Notes under the pieces: model-generated | The model's input: only the letters and a program-made list of their open reading frames with translations | Told to the model about the DNA's origin: nothing | Database searches by the model: none | Made by a program: the position numbers and the translations under genes | In this document: positions 9,405-18,438 of the stretch, piece after piece | Numbering within the stretch: position 1 is the stretch's first letter | How the letters are laid out: each line of letters opens with the position of its first letter | Assembly (NCBI GenBank): GCA_030446525.1 | Contig: JAUJNC010000012.1 | Span: forward strand, 1-61,053 | Length of the DNA stretch: 61,053 bases | Source: Armatimonadaceae bacterium | GTDB lineage: Bacteria > Armatimonadota > Armatimonadia > Armatimonadales > Armatimonadaceae | Direction: 5' to 3'

Positions 9405-10435
9405 CGGATCGGCTCCACGTAGCGGAACGGGGACAGGTAGGGGGCGAGGCAGATGCCCAGCGCGGCGGCGAGCAGCCCCAGGACCCAGAAGCGCGCGACT
9501 ACGTGCGTTTCGGGCCAGCCCCCCTCTTCGAAATGGTGGTGCAGCGGGGCGCGCCGGAACACGCGGTGCGCCTGGGCGTACTCGAGGCCGCGCCGGATGC
9601 GCCGCCACTTGAACACGTACCGCTGGCTCATCATCGAGCCGATCTCGGCCAGGCAGACGGCGCCCACCACGAGGAGCAGCAGCTCCTGCTTGGCGGCGAT
9701 GGCGGCGGCGCCCAGGCCCATGCCGAGCGCCAGCGACCCCGTGTCCCCCATGAAGACCCGCGCCGGGTGGGCGTTGAACCACAGGAAGCCGGTGCACGCG
9801 CCGGCGACCGCGCCGTAGAACGCCGCGACCCCCGGGGCGTAGAAGCCGACCGTCGCCGCGAGCGCCAGCGACGCGATGCAGGTCGTCCCCGCCGCCAGAC
9901 CGTCCAGCCCGTCGGTGAAGTTCATCGCGTTGCCCCACAGACAAAGGTAAAAGATGCCGAGCACGTAGTACCAGACGCCCAGATCCGCCTGCCATCCCCC
10001 CAGCGCGATCACCGTGGTGATCCCCGCCTGCTCCGTTCGCCCGATCACCAGCAGAAACAGGGCGGCGACGATCACCTGCAGCGCCAGCTTGACGCGCTCG
10101 CTCAGCCCCGCCTTGTTCGCCTTTTTGCGCGCCTTGCCCAGATCGTCCAGCAGCCCGATCAGGCCGGCCAGGACGAAGGTCCCGGCCACGGCCAGCAGGG
10201 GCGCGATGCCCGCGTCGCCGCGCCGGCTCGCCAGGCCGAACCCCGCCACAACCAGCGACACGGCCCCGATCAGGAGCAGCCCGCCCATCGTGGGGGTCCC
10301 GTGCTTGGCCTGGTGCGAGCGGGGCGCGTCGCCGCTCACGGGCTGGCGCGCCCTGGCGGCCGCGAGCAGGGCGATCACCCGGCCGCCGAAGGCCAGCACC
10401 AGAGCCGCCGCGGCCAGAAAAGAGAGCGCGGTCAT
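9401..10435 (-). CDS. mraY: Phospho-N-acetylmuramoyl-pentapeptide-transferase MraY
   Basis: Integral membrane transferase that makes lipid I from UDP-MurNAc-pentapeptide and undecaprenyl phosphate. The 344 residues are uninterrupted: KHGTPTMGGLLL, the catalytic-site aspartates in GLIGLLDDLGKARKKANKAG, NAMNFTDGLDGLAAG, FLWFNAHPARVFMGDTGSLA and the APLHHHFEEGGWPE loop. About ten hydrophobic helices are evident. The ATG at 10435 overlaps the murF stop (10432-10434), and its own stop overlaps the murD GTG. It is one of the few genes in the right half of the dcw cluster with no frame break. Confidence 0.97.
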   Translation of the reverse strand: MTALSFLAAAALVLAFGGRVIALLAAARARQPVSGDAPRSHQAKHGTPTMGGLLLIGAVSLVVAGFGLASRRGDAGIAPLLAVAGTFVLAGLIGLLDDLGKARKKANKAGLSERVKLALQVIVAALFLLVIGRTEQAGITTVIALGGWQADLGVWYYVLGIFYLCLWGNAMNFTDGLDGLAAGTTCIASLALAATVGFYAPGVAAFYGAVAGACTGFLWFNAHPARVFMGDTGSLALGMGLGAAAIAAKQELLLLVVGAVCLAEIGSMMSQRYVFKWRRIRRGLEYAQAHRVFRRAPLHHHFEEGGWPETHVVARFWVLGLLAAALGICLAPYLSPFRYVEPIR

Positions 10436-11825
10436 GATGCCCCCCCCCCCGCCGCCAGCGCGGCGACGATCTTCTCCATCGCCAGCGCGCGCGATCCCTT
10501 CACCAGCACGACGTCGCCCGCGCCCACCAGGGCCGGGAGCGTGCCCGCGGCCTCGGCCGTCGAATCGAAGCGGCACACGGCATGATCGGGATAGCCGGCC
10601 GCCCGCGCCGCCTCGCCGAGCGGGCCGGTCAGCGGGCCGACCAGGACCAGCCGGTCGGGGGCCGCCACGGCCGCCGCCCGCCCCACCTCGGCGTGCGCCT
10701 CGGCCGCGAACGGGCCCAGCTCGCGCATCTCGCCCAGCACGGCCACGCGCTTGCCCGGGGCAGGCAGGTCCCGCAGCGTCTCCAGGGCGCCGATCACCGA
10801 GGCGGGCGCGGCGTTGTAGACGTCCGAAAGCACGGTGACGCCCCCGGGCGTCGTGATCGTTTCCATGCGCATGGCCGGGGCAGTCCAGGCGCCGAGCGCG
10901 CGGGCGATGGACGGGAGCGGCACGCCCAGGCGCCCGCCCACGGCGACGGCGAGCAGCGCGTTTGCGACGTTGAAGCGCCCGGGCGAGCGCAGGAACATCT
11001 CGGCCCGCCCCCACGGCGTCTGGGCCGTGAAGCGCCAGCCCCCTTCCTGCCGCGCGAGGCCGAGGCACCACGTCGCACCCAGAAGGTGCCCGGCCCTCGA
11101 CCGCGCAGGTCAGCGTTTCGCCGGCGAAGCGGGCGCGCAGGCGTTCGAAGAACGGGTCGGCGGCGGGAAGCACGGCAGTCCGTGCGGGGGCAGCGCGGCG
11201 AGCAAGCCCTCCCTTGGCGTCGGCGACGGCCTCGCGCGAGCCGAGCAGCTCGACGTGCGACAGCCCGACGTTGGTGACGACGCCGACCGTGGGCGCGCCG
11301 ATCCGGGCGAGCCGCGCGATCTGCCCTGGGCCGCGCATCCCCATCTCCAGCACGAGGGCCGTGTGGCGCTCGTCCAGGCCGAAGATCGTCTGCGGGAGCC
11401 CGACCTCGTTGTTGAAGTTGGCCGCGCTCTTGCGGACCGCGAACACGGGCGACAGGACGCCGGCGATCATCTCCTTGGCGGTGGTCTTGCCGACGCTGCC
11501 GGTGACGCCGACGACGGGGATGTCGAACGTGTCGCGGTAGTGCCGGGACAGATCGCCGTACGCTTGCAGGGTGTCCCGGGCCAGGACGCGGGGCAGGTCC
11601 ACCCCGGCGACCTCCCGCTCCACCAGCAGTGCCGCCGCGCCCCGCTCGCGCGCCGCCGGGGCGTAGGCATGGCCGTCGTGGTTCGGGCCGCGCAGGGCCA
11701 CGAACAGCGCGCCTGGCGCGAGCGTGCGCGTGTCCGTCGAGACCGAGGTGACGCGCACATCGCCGCTCCCGGCCAGCGTGCCGCCGGCGGCCCGGGCTTA
11801 TGTCGGCCAGGCTCAGCGGGCGCAA
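10432..11825 (-). CDS. murF: UDP-MurNAc-tripeptide--D-Ala-D-Ala ligase MurF (frameshifted)
   Basis: Attaches D-Ala-D-Ala, made by the ddl product encoded downstream, to the tripeptide precursor. The best start is TTG 11825, because GAGGAG lies eight bases upstream inside the end of murE, which it overlaps by 13 bases. An early shift near 11800 leads into VTSVSTDTRTLAPGALFVALRG. The P-loop VTGSVGKTTAKEMI and NFNNEVGLPQTI follow in the same frame. After shifts between about 11160 and 11000, FNVANALLAVAVG, VLSDVYNAAPASV and VLGEMRELG continue to the stop. The length is not a multiple of three. All three Mur ligase domains are recognisable. Confidence 0.9.
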
Positions 11826-13300
11826 CGGGCTATCTCCTCGGCGGCCACCTGGACGTCGTCGAAGGGCAACGTCTGGTCGCCGACGATCTGGTACGCTCGT
11901 GCCCTTGCCCGCGATCACCACCGTGTCCCCGGGTACGGCCTCGGCGACGGCGAGCGCGATGGCCTTGCGCCGGTCGACCTCACGCCGCACCTGCGCGCCG
12001 CCCCGCCCATGCCCGCCAGTATTTCGTCGATGATCGCCTCCGGCTGCTCGCGGCGCGGGTTGTCCGACGTGACCACGGCCATGTCGGCGAGGCGCAGCGC
12101 GATGTCGCCCATCTTGGGGCGCTTGTGCGGTCGCGGTCGCCGCCGCAGCCGAAGACGACGATCAGCCGCCCCGGTCAGCGGGCGGGCCGACCGGAGCACG
12201 TTCTCCAGGCCGTCCGGGGTGTGCGCGTAGTCCACCAGCACGGCGAACCCCTGCCCCGCGCGCACCGGCTGGAACCGCCCCGGCACGGGCGGGTAGTCGG
12301 CCAGCCCCGCCGCGATCACGTGCGGGTCGAGCCCCGCGCGACCTCGTACCCGATCGCGCCCAGGCGTACTGCGATGTTGAACGCGCCGCCGAAGGAGCCC
12401 GCCCGGCACACGCCCGGCGGGGGTGCACGCCGTGAAACGGATACGGTCCACGTCCAGCAGGACCTGGAGTCGTGACGGCCCGCCTGCTCACCCGCCGCGC
12501 TGAATCGCACCACCTTGCCGCGCGCGACTTCCGGCGTACAAACGCCCCAGCCGCATCACCGCGTTCAGGACGGCCACGAACTCCTTACCTGCCGCCTGCG
12601 CCACATCCGCATGACCAGGAAAAGGCGCCTTGGCGTCGCGGTACGCTCCATCGTGCCGTGGTAGTCGAGGTGGTCCTGGGTGGAGATTGGTGAACACGCC
12701 CACGTCGAAGGCGCCGTCCGTTCGCCCCTGCGCCAGCGCATGGACGCCACCTCCATGCACGCCGCCGTGACACCGTTCTCGCGCATCCGGGAGAAGAAAC
12801 CTGCTGCAGATCGGGGGCCAAGCCTCCGGGGTGGTGCGTCTCCTCGAGCCTCGCGCCCTGCCATCGTCGCGCCCAGTCCGATCACGCCCGTGGTGTCGCC
12901 GCGGCGCGATGGCCTCGATCATGCGCGTGGTGGTCGTCTTGCCGTTGGTGCCCGTGACGCCCGCGAGGTGCAGGCGGTGCGTCGGGTCGCCGTGAAAGCG
13001 GCAGGCGAGCGGGGCCAGTGCGGCGCGCGGATCGGGGAGCAGGAGGCGCGGCGCGGGGAGGCCCGCCCAGCGGTCGGCGCGGTCCGCCCGAACCGCGACC
13101 GCCGCCGCGCCCGCCTCGACCGCGTCCGGGAGGAAGTCGTGGCCGTCGTAGCGCTCGCCGGGCACGGCGACAAACAGGAAACCCGGCTCCACCTTCCGCG
13201 AATCGTAGGCGATACCCGAAATGACGACGTCGGCATCCGGGTACCCTCCGGGTGCGACGCTCGCCCCTGCCACCGCCTTCGCTAACTCCCCGAGATGCAT
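11813..13300 (-). CDS. murE: UDP-MurNAc-tripeptide synthetase MurE (frameshifted)
   Basis: Adds the third stem amino acid to UDP-MurNAc-L-Ala-D-Glu. From ATG 13300 the first part is clean: DSRKVEPGFLFVAVPG, then the P-loop [16 protein letters not shown] near 12920. The middle (about 12900-12340) is shredded over three frames, with recognisable VTAACMEVASM, FTNL and LDYHGTM fragments. The C-terminal GRFQPVRAGQGFAVLVDYAHTPDGLENVL and VVTSDNPR regions, and a terminal part ending EEIARCAR, are in different frames. Total length of 496 codons is normal. The DNPR tetrapeptide points to meso-diaminopimelate as substrate in characterised MurE enzymes, which is an inference here. It contains a partial copy of the dispersed repeat at 13237-13255. 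Confidence 0.88.
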
Positions 13301-13389
13301 CAAGCCCGAATCTCTCCCTAGACCGTTACCTATACTATAGCACCTTTTTAACCTACCTCTGCCCCCTTCCCGCTCCGGCAGGGGGTAGG

Positions 13390-15159
13390 TCATTCCGGCT
13401 TGTCGCGCGGGGTGCGCCGCGCGAGCAGCGCCTTTTCGGCGATCTCTTTGAAGACCGGGCCGGCGACGACGCCGCCGTATTGGGCGCCTTGAGGCGCCGT
13501 GACGGCCACCAGGATCACGAACTGCGGGTCGCTCATCGGGGCCATGCCGATGAACGAGGCGATGTACTTGCCGCTGGCGTACGAGCCGTTCCGCGCGATC
13601 TGGGCCGTGCCCGTTTTGCCGCCCGACGTGTAGCCGTCCAGCGCCGCCGTTTTACCGGTACCGTCCTCCACCACCGCCTGCAGCATGCGGCGCATTTGAC
13701 CGGCCACTTCCGCCCGGACCACACGCCGCCCGGGCTCGGGCGCGACCTTGCGCACGTCGGAGCCGTCGGGGTTGCGCGTCCCCCGCACGATGCGCGGGCG
13801 CATCCACACGCCGTCGTTGGCGATAACGGCGTAGGCCGACGCCAGCTGCAGGGGTGTCACCGCGATCCCCTGCCCGAATCCGACGTTCGACAGCTGGATG
13901 GCGGACCAGGTCTCCGGGTCGGCCAGAAGACCCCGGCTCTCGCCCAGAAACCCCGCACCGGTGCGCTCGCCCAGCCCGAAATTGCGCTCGTACTCCCACA
14001 GCGTCTGCTTGCCCAGGCGGAACGCGCACTCGGCGGCGGCAAGGTTGCACGAATTGCGGATGACGTCGACGGCGCTCTACGCGCCGTGCGCGCTGCCGTG
14101 CGCGCAGCCGATGGTGCGCCGGCCGATGCGGCGGCTGCCCGCGCAGTGGAAGCGCGTGGTCGGCGACACCTTCCCCTCCTCCAGCGCCGCCGCCATCGTG
14201 ACGACCTTCAGTGTCGATCCCGGCTCGTACGGCGCGGTGACGGCGCGGTTGGCCCGGTGCGCGGCCGGGAAGTCACCGCGCCGATTGATGTCGTACGTCG
14301 GGAAGTTGGCGAGCGCCAGGATGTCGCCGGTCTCCGGATCCAGGACCACGGCCGTCGCGGCCTCGGCCCGGTACTTGCGGTAGGCGTTCCCCAGCGCCTC
14401 CTGCACGTCGTTCTGGAGCCCCGCATCCAGGGTCAGGATCACGTCGCGCCCGTCACTCGGCGCCACTTGCCGCTGCACCGTGCCCGGGATGGCGCGCATT
14501 TGCGGATCGAACTCCGCCTCCAGAAGCCCCGGCGTCCCGGCCAGCGTCTCGTCGAGCGCCTTCTCCAGACCCTCCGAGCCCTTGCCGTCGATATCGGTAT
14601 AGCCCAGGACGTGCGCGGCGAGCGTCCCGTTCATCGCCACGCGCCGGGTGGTCGGCTGCACGCCCACGCCCGGCAGGTTGGCATCGCTTATCTTCCTGCC
14701 TATCTCCGCGTCCACCCGCCGCCCCACGTCCACCCGCCGAAACTCCCCGTTCGGCAGCCTTTCGGACAGCTTCAGCGCCAGCCCGGCCACGTCCAGATCG
14801 GGCAGACACCTGGCCAGCCCCCGGAGCGCCGCGTCGCGCCGCGCTTCCGGCGTGTCACCCGGCACCGGCTTTGCGTCGCGCGCGTACCACAGGTTCGGGT
14901 CCACGACGATGTCCGCGGCGGGCTCGTTGCGGACCAGGAGCGTGCCGGCCCGGTCGAGCAGCACGCCGCGCCGGGCGGGGAGGATGCGCGTTCGCCCCCG
15001 CAGCTCTTCGGCCACCTTCCGGAAGTGCTCGTGCTGAACCATCTGGAGATACACCAGACGCCCGGCCAGGGCCAGATACAGCAAGGCCACGAGGGCGAAA
15101 ACGCCCACGATGCGCCCTGAAAACCCCCGCCCGCCGCGTGTTGTCGCCCCGGCCGCCAT
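13390..15159 (-). CDS. ftsI: Septal peptidoglycan transpeptidase FtsI/PBP (in-frame TAG at codon 361)
   Basis: Class B penicillin-binding protein. The start at ATG 15159 has AGGAGG six bases upstream. One membrane anchor spans about residues 17-40. The dimerisation/pedestal region includes RTRILPARRGVLLDRAG. The catalytic Ser315-x-x-Lys is in EPGSTLKVV. SxN is Ser370-Cys-Asn372, and Lys515-Thr-Gly is in SGGKTGTAQ. All are in a single frame of 590 codons, but an amber TAG (14077-14079, codon 361) separates SxxK from SxN. Reading through it restores an ordinary FtsI (HGA-stop-SAVDVIRNSCN). One base change from GAG would explain it. A truncated product would be inactive, and the protein should be essential, so a sequence error is the likeliest cause. 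Confidence 0.92.
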
Positions 15160-15178
15160 GCCGATCCTCCTGCGCGTG

Positions 15179-15636
15179 CTACTCGCCGCCCTGCGGCGTG
15201 GTCTCGTGCTCGGCCGCCGGGAGCACCTTCGCCGCCTGCGGCGGGGCGGGCACCATGCCGATGGCCCGGGCGCGCGGCTCCACGGACAGGGACAGGCGGC
15301 TGACTTCCGCGCGCAGCGCGTCCTCCTGCGCGGCCTTGCGCAGGTCGCGCCGCAGTGCGGCGGAAGCCCGCCGCCGTCACGCGCGCGTAAGCGTACACGT
15401 AGCAGCAAAGCAGCGGCCACCAGGAACGTCCCCACCAGCACCGCCAGAATCATGGGGCTGCGGCGGCCGCGCCGGGCGGCCTTGCGCGCCGCGGGCGCGG
15501 CTCCTTCTGCCGCGGGACGGGAACGGCCTGCGGGCAGCGCCGCTTGCGGGGTGTAAGTGGCCGTCCCGAGCGCCGCCGTCGGGTGCGACCCCGACCGCCC
15601 GGACGCCGGTCTCGCTTTTGTCTGCTCCGCTAGCAT
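15179..15636 (-). CDS. ftsL: FtsL-like divisome protein (frameshifted)
   Basis: Small bitopic protein between rsmH and ftsI, the usual place of ftsL. The ATG at 15636 is preceded at nine bases by AAGGAGG. A GTG at 15660 is in frame but lies upstream of that site. The N-terminal 60 residues are Ala/Arg/Pro rich and cytoplasmic, then a membrane helix MILAVLVGTFLVAAALLL. After a shift near 15400 the extracytoplasmic part continues (VYAYARVTAAGFRRT, DALRAEVSRLSLSVEP) as a probable coiled coil and stops at 15179, just before the ftsI ribosome binding site. FtsL sequences are poorly conserved, so the name rests on topology and position. Confidence 0.75.
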
Positions 15637-15684
15637 TTGCTGCCGCCCTCCTTCTGTCACGCCACGGCTTGCGCCCGCGCGGCG

Positions 15685-16626
15685 CTACTCCCGCCGCTCG
15701 GCCGCGCGCAGCTTAGCGCTGCGCGCGCGCGGGTTCGCGCGCACCTCGTCCGGCGATGCCGTCCGCGGCTTCTTGGTCAAAACGTTCAGGATCGGCGCCG
15801 GCGGCGCGGCCTGTGGCAGGTCCGTTTCCACACGCTTGCCTGCCAGTTCGGCCATCGTCGTTTTCACGATGCGGTCTTCCAGGGAGTGGTAAGCGATCAC
15901 CACCAGCCGCCCCCCGGGCGCCAGCGCCTGGGCCGCCTGTCTGAGCGCGGCGGACAGCACCTCCAGCTCGCGGTTGACCGCGATGCGCAGGGCCTGGAAC
16001 GTCCGGGTGGCCGGATGGATTTCGCCGGGGCGCGTCCGGAACGGCATCGCCCCGCGCACCGCATCCACCAGGTCCTCCGTGGTCGCGAGCGGCCTGTCGG
16101 CCCGCCGCCGCACGATCTCCGCCGCGATGCGCCGCGCCCGCGGCTCCTCGCCGTAGTCAAAAAGGAGGCGGGCGATCTGCCCCTCGGAAAGACGGCCGAG
16201 CAGATCCGCCGCCGTTTCGGCGCTTCCCGGGTCCATGCGCATGTCCAGCGGCCCGTTGTAGCGGAACGCGAAGCCCCGCTGCGGGGTGTCCAGCTGGTAG
16301 GACGACACCCCCAGATCCAGCAGCACGCCGTCCACCGCCGGTATGCCCTCTTCGTCGAGGACGGCCCGCAGATCGGCGAAGTTCGCGCGCACGAGCCGCA
16401 CCGAAACGCCGCCGGGTAGATCTGTCAGCGCCCGTCCCGCTTGCTCCAGCGCGTCGGGGTCCTGGTCCAGGCCCACCAGGGCGCCCCCCGGGGCCAGCCG
16501 CTCCGCGATCGCCCGCGCGTGGCCGCCGCCGCCCAGGGTCCCGTCCACCACGCGCCCCCCGGGCCGCGGCGCAAGCCAGTCCACTACTTCCCCCAGCATG
16601 ACGGGCGTATGGAACGTGCTCACCAC
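15685..16626 (-). CDS. rsmH: 16S rRNA m4C1402 methyltransferase RsmH (MraW)
   Basis: S-adenosylmethionine-dependent methyltransferase that modifies cytidine 1402 of 16S rRNA. The 313-residue protein is intact: N-terminal FHTPVMLGEVVDWL, SAM-binding motif VVDGTLGGGGHARAI, GLDQDPDAL, LLDLGVSSYQLD, RGFAFRYNGPLDMRMD, and C-terminal VIAYHSLEDRIVK with PRARSAKLRAAER. The start is one of two consecutive GTG codons at 16626 and 16623, downstream of a GGGAGGGGG tract. It is the second gene of the dcw operon. The mraZ-rsmH gap holds a 9-bp G/C hairpin (16637-16645 with 16652-16660). Confidence 0.96.
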   Translation of the reverse strand: MVSTFHTPVMLGEVVDWLAPRPGGRVVDGTLGGGGHARAIAERLAPGGALVGLDQDPDALEQAGRALTDLPGGVSVRLVRANFADLRAVLDEEGIPAVDGVLLDLGVSSYQLDTPQRGFAFRYNGPLDMRMDPGSAETAADLLGRLSEGQIARLLFDYGEEPRARRIAAEIVRRRADRPLATTEDLVDAVRGAMPFRTRPGEIHPATRTFQALRIAVNRELEVLSAALRQAAQALAPGGRLVVIAYHSLEDRIVKTTMAELAGKRVETDLPQAAPPAPILNVLTKKPRTASPDEVRANPRARSAKLRAAERRE

Positions 16627-16666
16627 CTGCCCCCCGCCCCCTCCCGAAGCGGGGAGGGGGAGTAGC

Positions 16667-17098
16667 TTATTTGCCCAGCCCGACTTCCTGGGCCGATTCG
16701 ATGATATCTTCGTCGCTCAAGCTAGCGTTAAAGGCGTCCCAACCTTCGCGGCTCCATATCTCGATCCGGTTGCTGGCGCCCACGATGACCACCTCGTCCT
16801 GGATGCCCGCGAACTCGCGCAGGTTGCCCGGGACGGCGACGCGCCCCTGGTTGTCCACCTGCGTTTCCAGCGCCCCCGCCGAGAACCAGCGCTGCAGGCG
16901 GATGGTGTGCCGGTCCAGGGTCGGCTGCGCCTGCAGCTTCTTCTCCATCTCTTCGAACTCGTCCTCGCGAAAGACGAAAAGGCACTTATCCAGCCCCTTG
17001 GTGATGACGAAGGTGGTGCCGAGCTCGTTGCGGAAGCGCAGCGGAATGATCACCCTCCCCTTGTCGTCCACAGAATGATGATGCTCTCCCCGGAACAA
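16667..17098 (-). CDS. mraZ: Transcriptional regulator MraZ
   Basis: AbrB/SpoVT-type DNA-binding protein that, in E. coli and Mycoplasma, acts at its own dcw promoter. The chosen start is TTG 17098, with GGAGG seven bases upstream. It yields 143 residues, the family length, beginning FRGEHHHSVDDKGRVIIP, the usual MraZ opening. The second half-repeat is VDNQGRVAVPGNLREFAG. Each repeat forms one swapped-hairpin DNA-binding unit. It is the first gene after the dcw promoter and is followed by rsmH. Upstream extension in frame would run through the promoter and is not credible. Confidence 0.95.
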   Translation of the reverse strand: MFRGEHHHSVDDKGRVIIPLRFRNELGTTFVITKGLDKCLFVFREDEFEEMEKKLQAQPTLDRHTIRLQRWFSAGALETQVDNQGRVAVPGNLREFAGIQDEVVIVGASNRIEIWSREGWDAFNASLSDEDIIESAQEVGLGK

Positions 17099-17105
17099 CC
17101 CTTCG

Positions 17106-17140
17106 CCTCCACTGAGCCTCCCCTTGCCACCACCGACCCA
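17106..17140 (-). promoter_or_regulatory. Candidate MraZ operator repeats in the mraZ leader
   Basis: Read on the minus strand, G-rich repeats follow the -10 box at helical spacing: TGGGT at 17140, GTGGTGG at 17133-17127, GGGGAGG at 17123-17117 and GTGGAGG at 17112-17106. The last also contains the ribosome binding site. Known MraZ operators are short G-rich direct repeats with about 10-base periodicity near the mraZ start. Autoregulation here is inferred from that resemblance. Confidence 0.5.
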
Positions 17141-17169
17141 ATTGTAAGTTATCGGCGAGCCGGTGTCAA
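17141..17169 (-). promoter_or_regulatory. Sigma-70-type promoter of the dcw operon
   Basis: On the minus strand a perfect TTGACA (17169-17164) is followed, after exactly 17 bases, by TACAAT (17146-17141). The expected start of transcription near 17134 gives a leader of about 36 bases to the mraZ TTG. Confidence 0.85.
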
Positions 17170-17221
17170 CCCCTGCGGGTAAAAATAACCAAAAATTTTC
17201 GCCTCGCGGCACCGTATATAG

Positions 17222-17252
17222 CAAGATATGCGAGCCGGGAGGCCATATCTTG
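17222..17252. repeat. Inverted repeat between the divergent mraZ and ROK kinase promoters
   Basis: CAAGATATG (17222-17230) and CATATCTTG (17244-17252) form a perfect 9-base inverted repeat around a 13-base GC-rich centre. It lies between the two divergent promoters. It could be an operator for a dimeric repressor of either gene or a stem-loop. There is no U tract, so a terminator is unlikely. Confidence 0.6.
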
Positions 17253-17286
17253 TGTTTGTTCGCCCACTATGTTTGCCTCCAGGCGA

Positions 17287-17316
17287 TTGACAGCCCCCCG
17301 GCAACGCCGTTATACT
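17287..17316 (+). promoter_or_regulatory. Sigma-70-type promoter for the ROK kinase-galT pair
   Basis: TTGACA at 17287-17292 and TATACT at 17311-17316 are separated by 18 bases. It points away from the dcw operon. The leader to the GTG at 17420 would be about 97 bases. Confidence 0.75.
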
Positions 17317-17419
17317 GGAGGCAGATCGGGGCGGCGGCGCCCGCCCCCCACCACCACCCGCCTCCACCCTGGCCAGGGCGCGGGAGACAAAGGGAGGCCC
17401 AAGGGAGGATGTCCGAACC

Positions 17420-18429
17420 GTGGAACTGAACCGCAACGCACCGTACCTGCTCGGCGTGGATCTGGGAGGCACCAACGTCCGCGCCGCCGTCACCGATCGT
17501 GACGGCAAGATCCTCGGCTCCGGCCGGGCGCCCTCGCTGGCCACCGAAGGCGTGGCGAGCACCGTCGCGCAGATCGCCCACGCCGCCCGCACCGCGATGG
17601 AGTCCGCGGGCGCGGGCCAGGAGCAGGTGGCCGGGCTGGGCATCGGGGTGCCCGGCGTCATCGAGCCCCGGGCGGGCGTGGTCCTGTGGGCGCCCAACTT
17701 CTACGAGCGGGGCGAGCAGTACCGCAACGTCGCCCTAGCCGGACCGGTCCAGGAGCAGACCGGCCTGCCCGTGTTCATGGGCAACGACGCCAACGTGGCC
17801 GCGCTGGGCGAGTTCCGTTTCGGCGCGGGACGACCGTCGTCTGCGGGCCGCGTGGTGCGCACCTTGGTCATGCTGACGCTGGGGACGGGCATCGGCGGCG
17901 GCATCATCCTGGACGGCAAGCTGTGGACCGGTGCGACCGGCGGCGCGGGCGAGATCGGGCACATCATCATCGCGGCCGGCGGGCGCGGCTGGGCGGCGGC
18001 GTTCGGTTCCCTGGAAAGCATGGGACAGATCTCGGCCATAGTGGAGCGGGCGGCGCGCAAGATCTGCGAGGGGCGCCCATCGAAGCTGGCGGAGATGGCG
18101 GACTACGACCGGCGGCTGCTCACGCCAAAGACATCGCCGACGCCGCCGCCCAGGGCGACGCGATCGCGCTGGAGACGTTCGAAGAGACCGGCTACTACAT
18201 CGGGCTGGGCGTCGCCTCGATCGTGAACCTGCTGAACCCCGAGATGGTGGTGGTGGGCGGGGGCGTGGCCCAGTCCGGCGAGCTGATCCTGGAACCCATC
18301 CGCCGCTCGGCCCGCGCCAACGCCATCCGCTCCCTGATCGACGCCTGCCCGATCGTGCCCGCCGAACTCGGCGACGACGCCGGCATCCTGGGCGGCGTCT
18401 CGCTCGTGCTCGACGCGCTGGAGGCCTGA
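17420..18429 (+). CDS. ROK-family sugar kinase, probably glucokinase (frameshifted)
   Basis: Cytoplasmic ATP-dependent hexose kinase. From GTG 17420 the ATP phosphate-1 loop LLGVDLGGTNVRAAVTD, the GIGVPGVIEP stretch, the catalytic-aspartate segment PVFMGNDANVAALGEFRFGA and phosphate-2 MLTLGTGIGGGIILDGKLWTG are all clear, then GEIGHIII. A shift near 18120 moves the end (LLNPEMVVVGGGVAQSG, GDDAGILGGVSL) to another frame. The usual ROK zinc motif (CxCGxxGCxE after GHI) reads GRGWAAAFGSLESMG here, with the Glu kept but the cysteines absent. galT follows by 9 bases, so a role in hexose or galactose metabolism is plausible. Substrate not provable. Confidence 0.85.
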
Positions 18430-18438
18430 CCCCCTGCC

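Noticed and set aside
14077..14079. TAG in ftsI as pyrrolysine
   Set aside because: FtsI has no position where pyrrolysine is known, the lineage is not expected to carry the pyl genes, and a single-base error is simpler.
16637..16660. Hairpin in the rsmH-mraZ gap as a terminator or attenuator
   Set aside because: No U tract, and the arm is also the purine-rich ribosome binding region of rsmH; more likely a by-product of G/C runs.
17225..17419. tRNA or riboswitch in the mraZ/kinase intergenic region
   Set aside because: No cloverleaf, CCA end or known riboswitch core could be found by eye.
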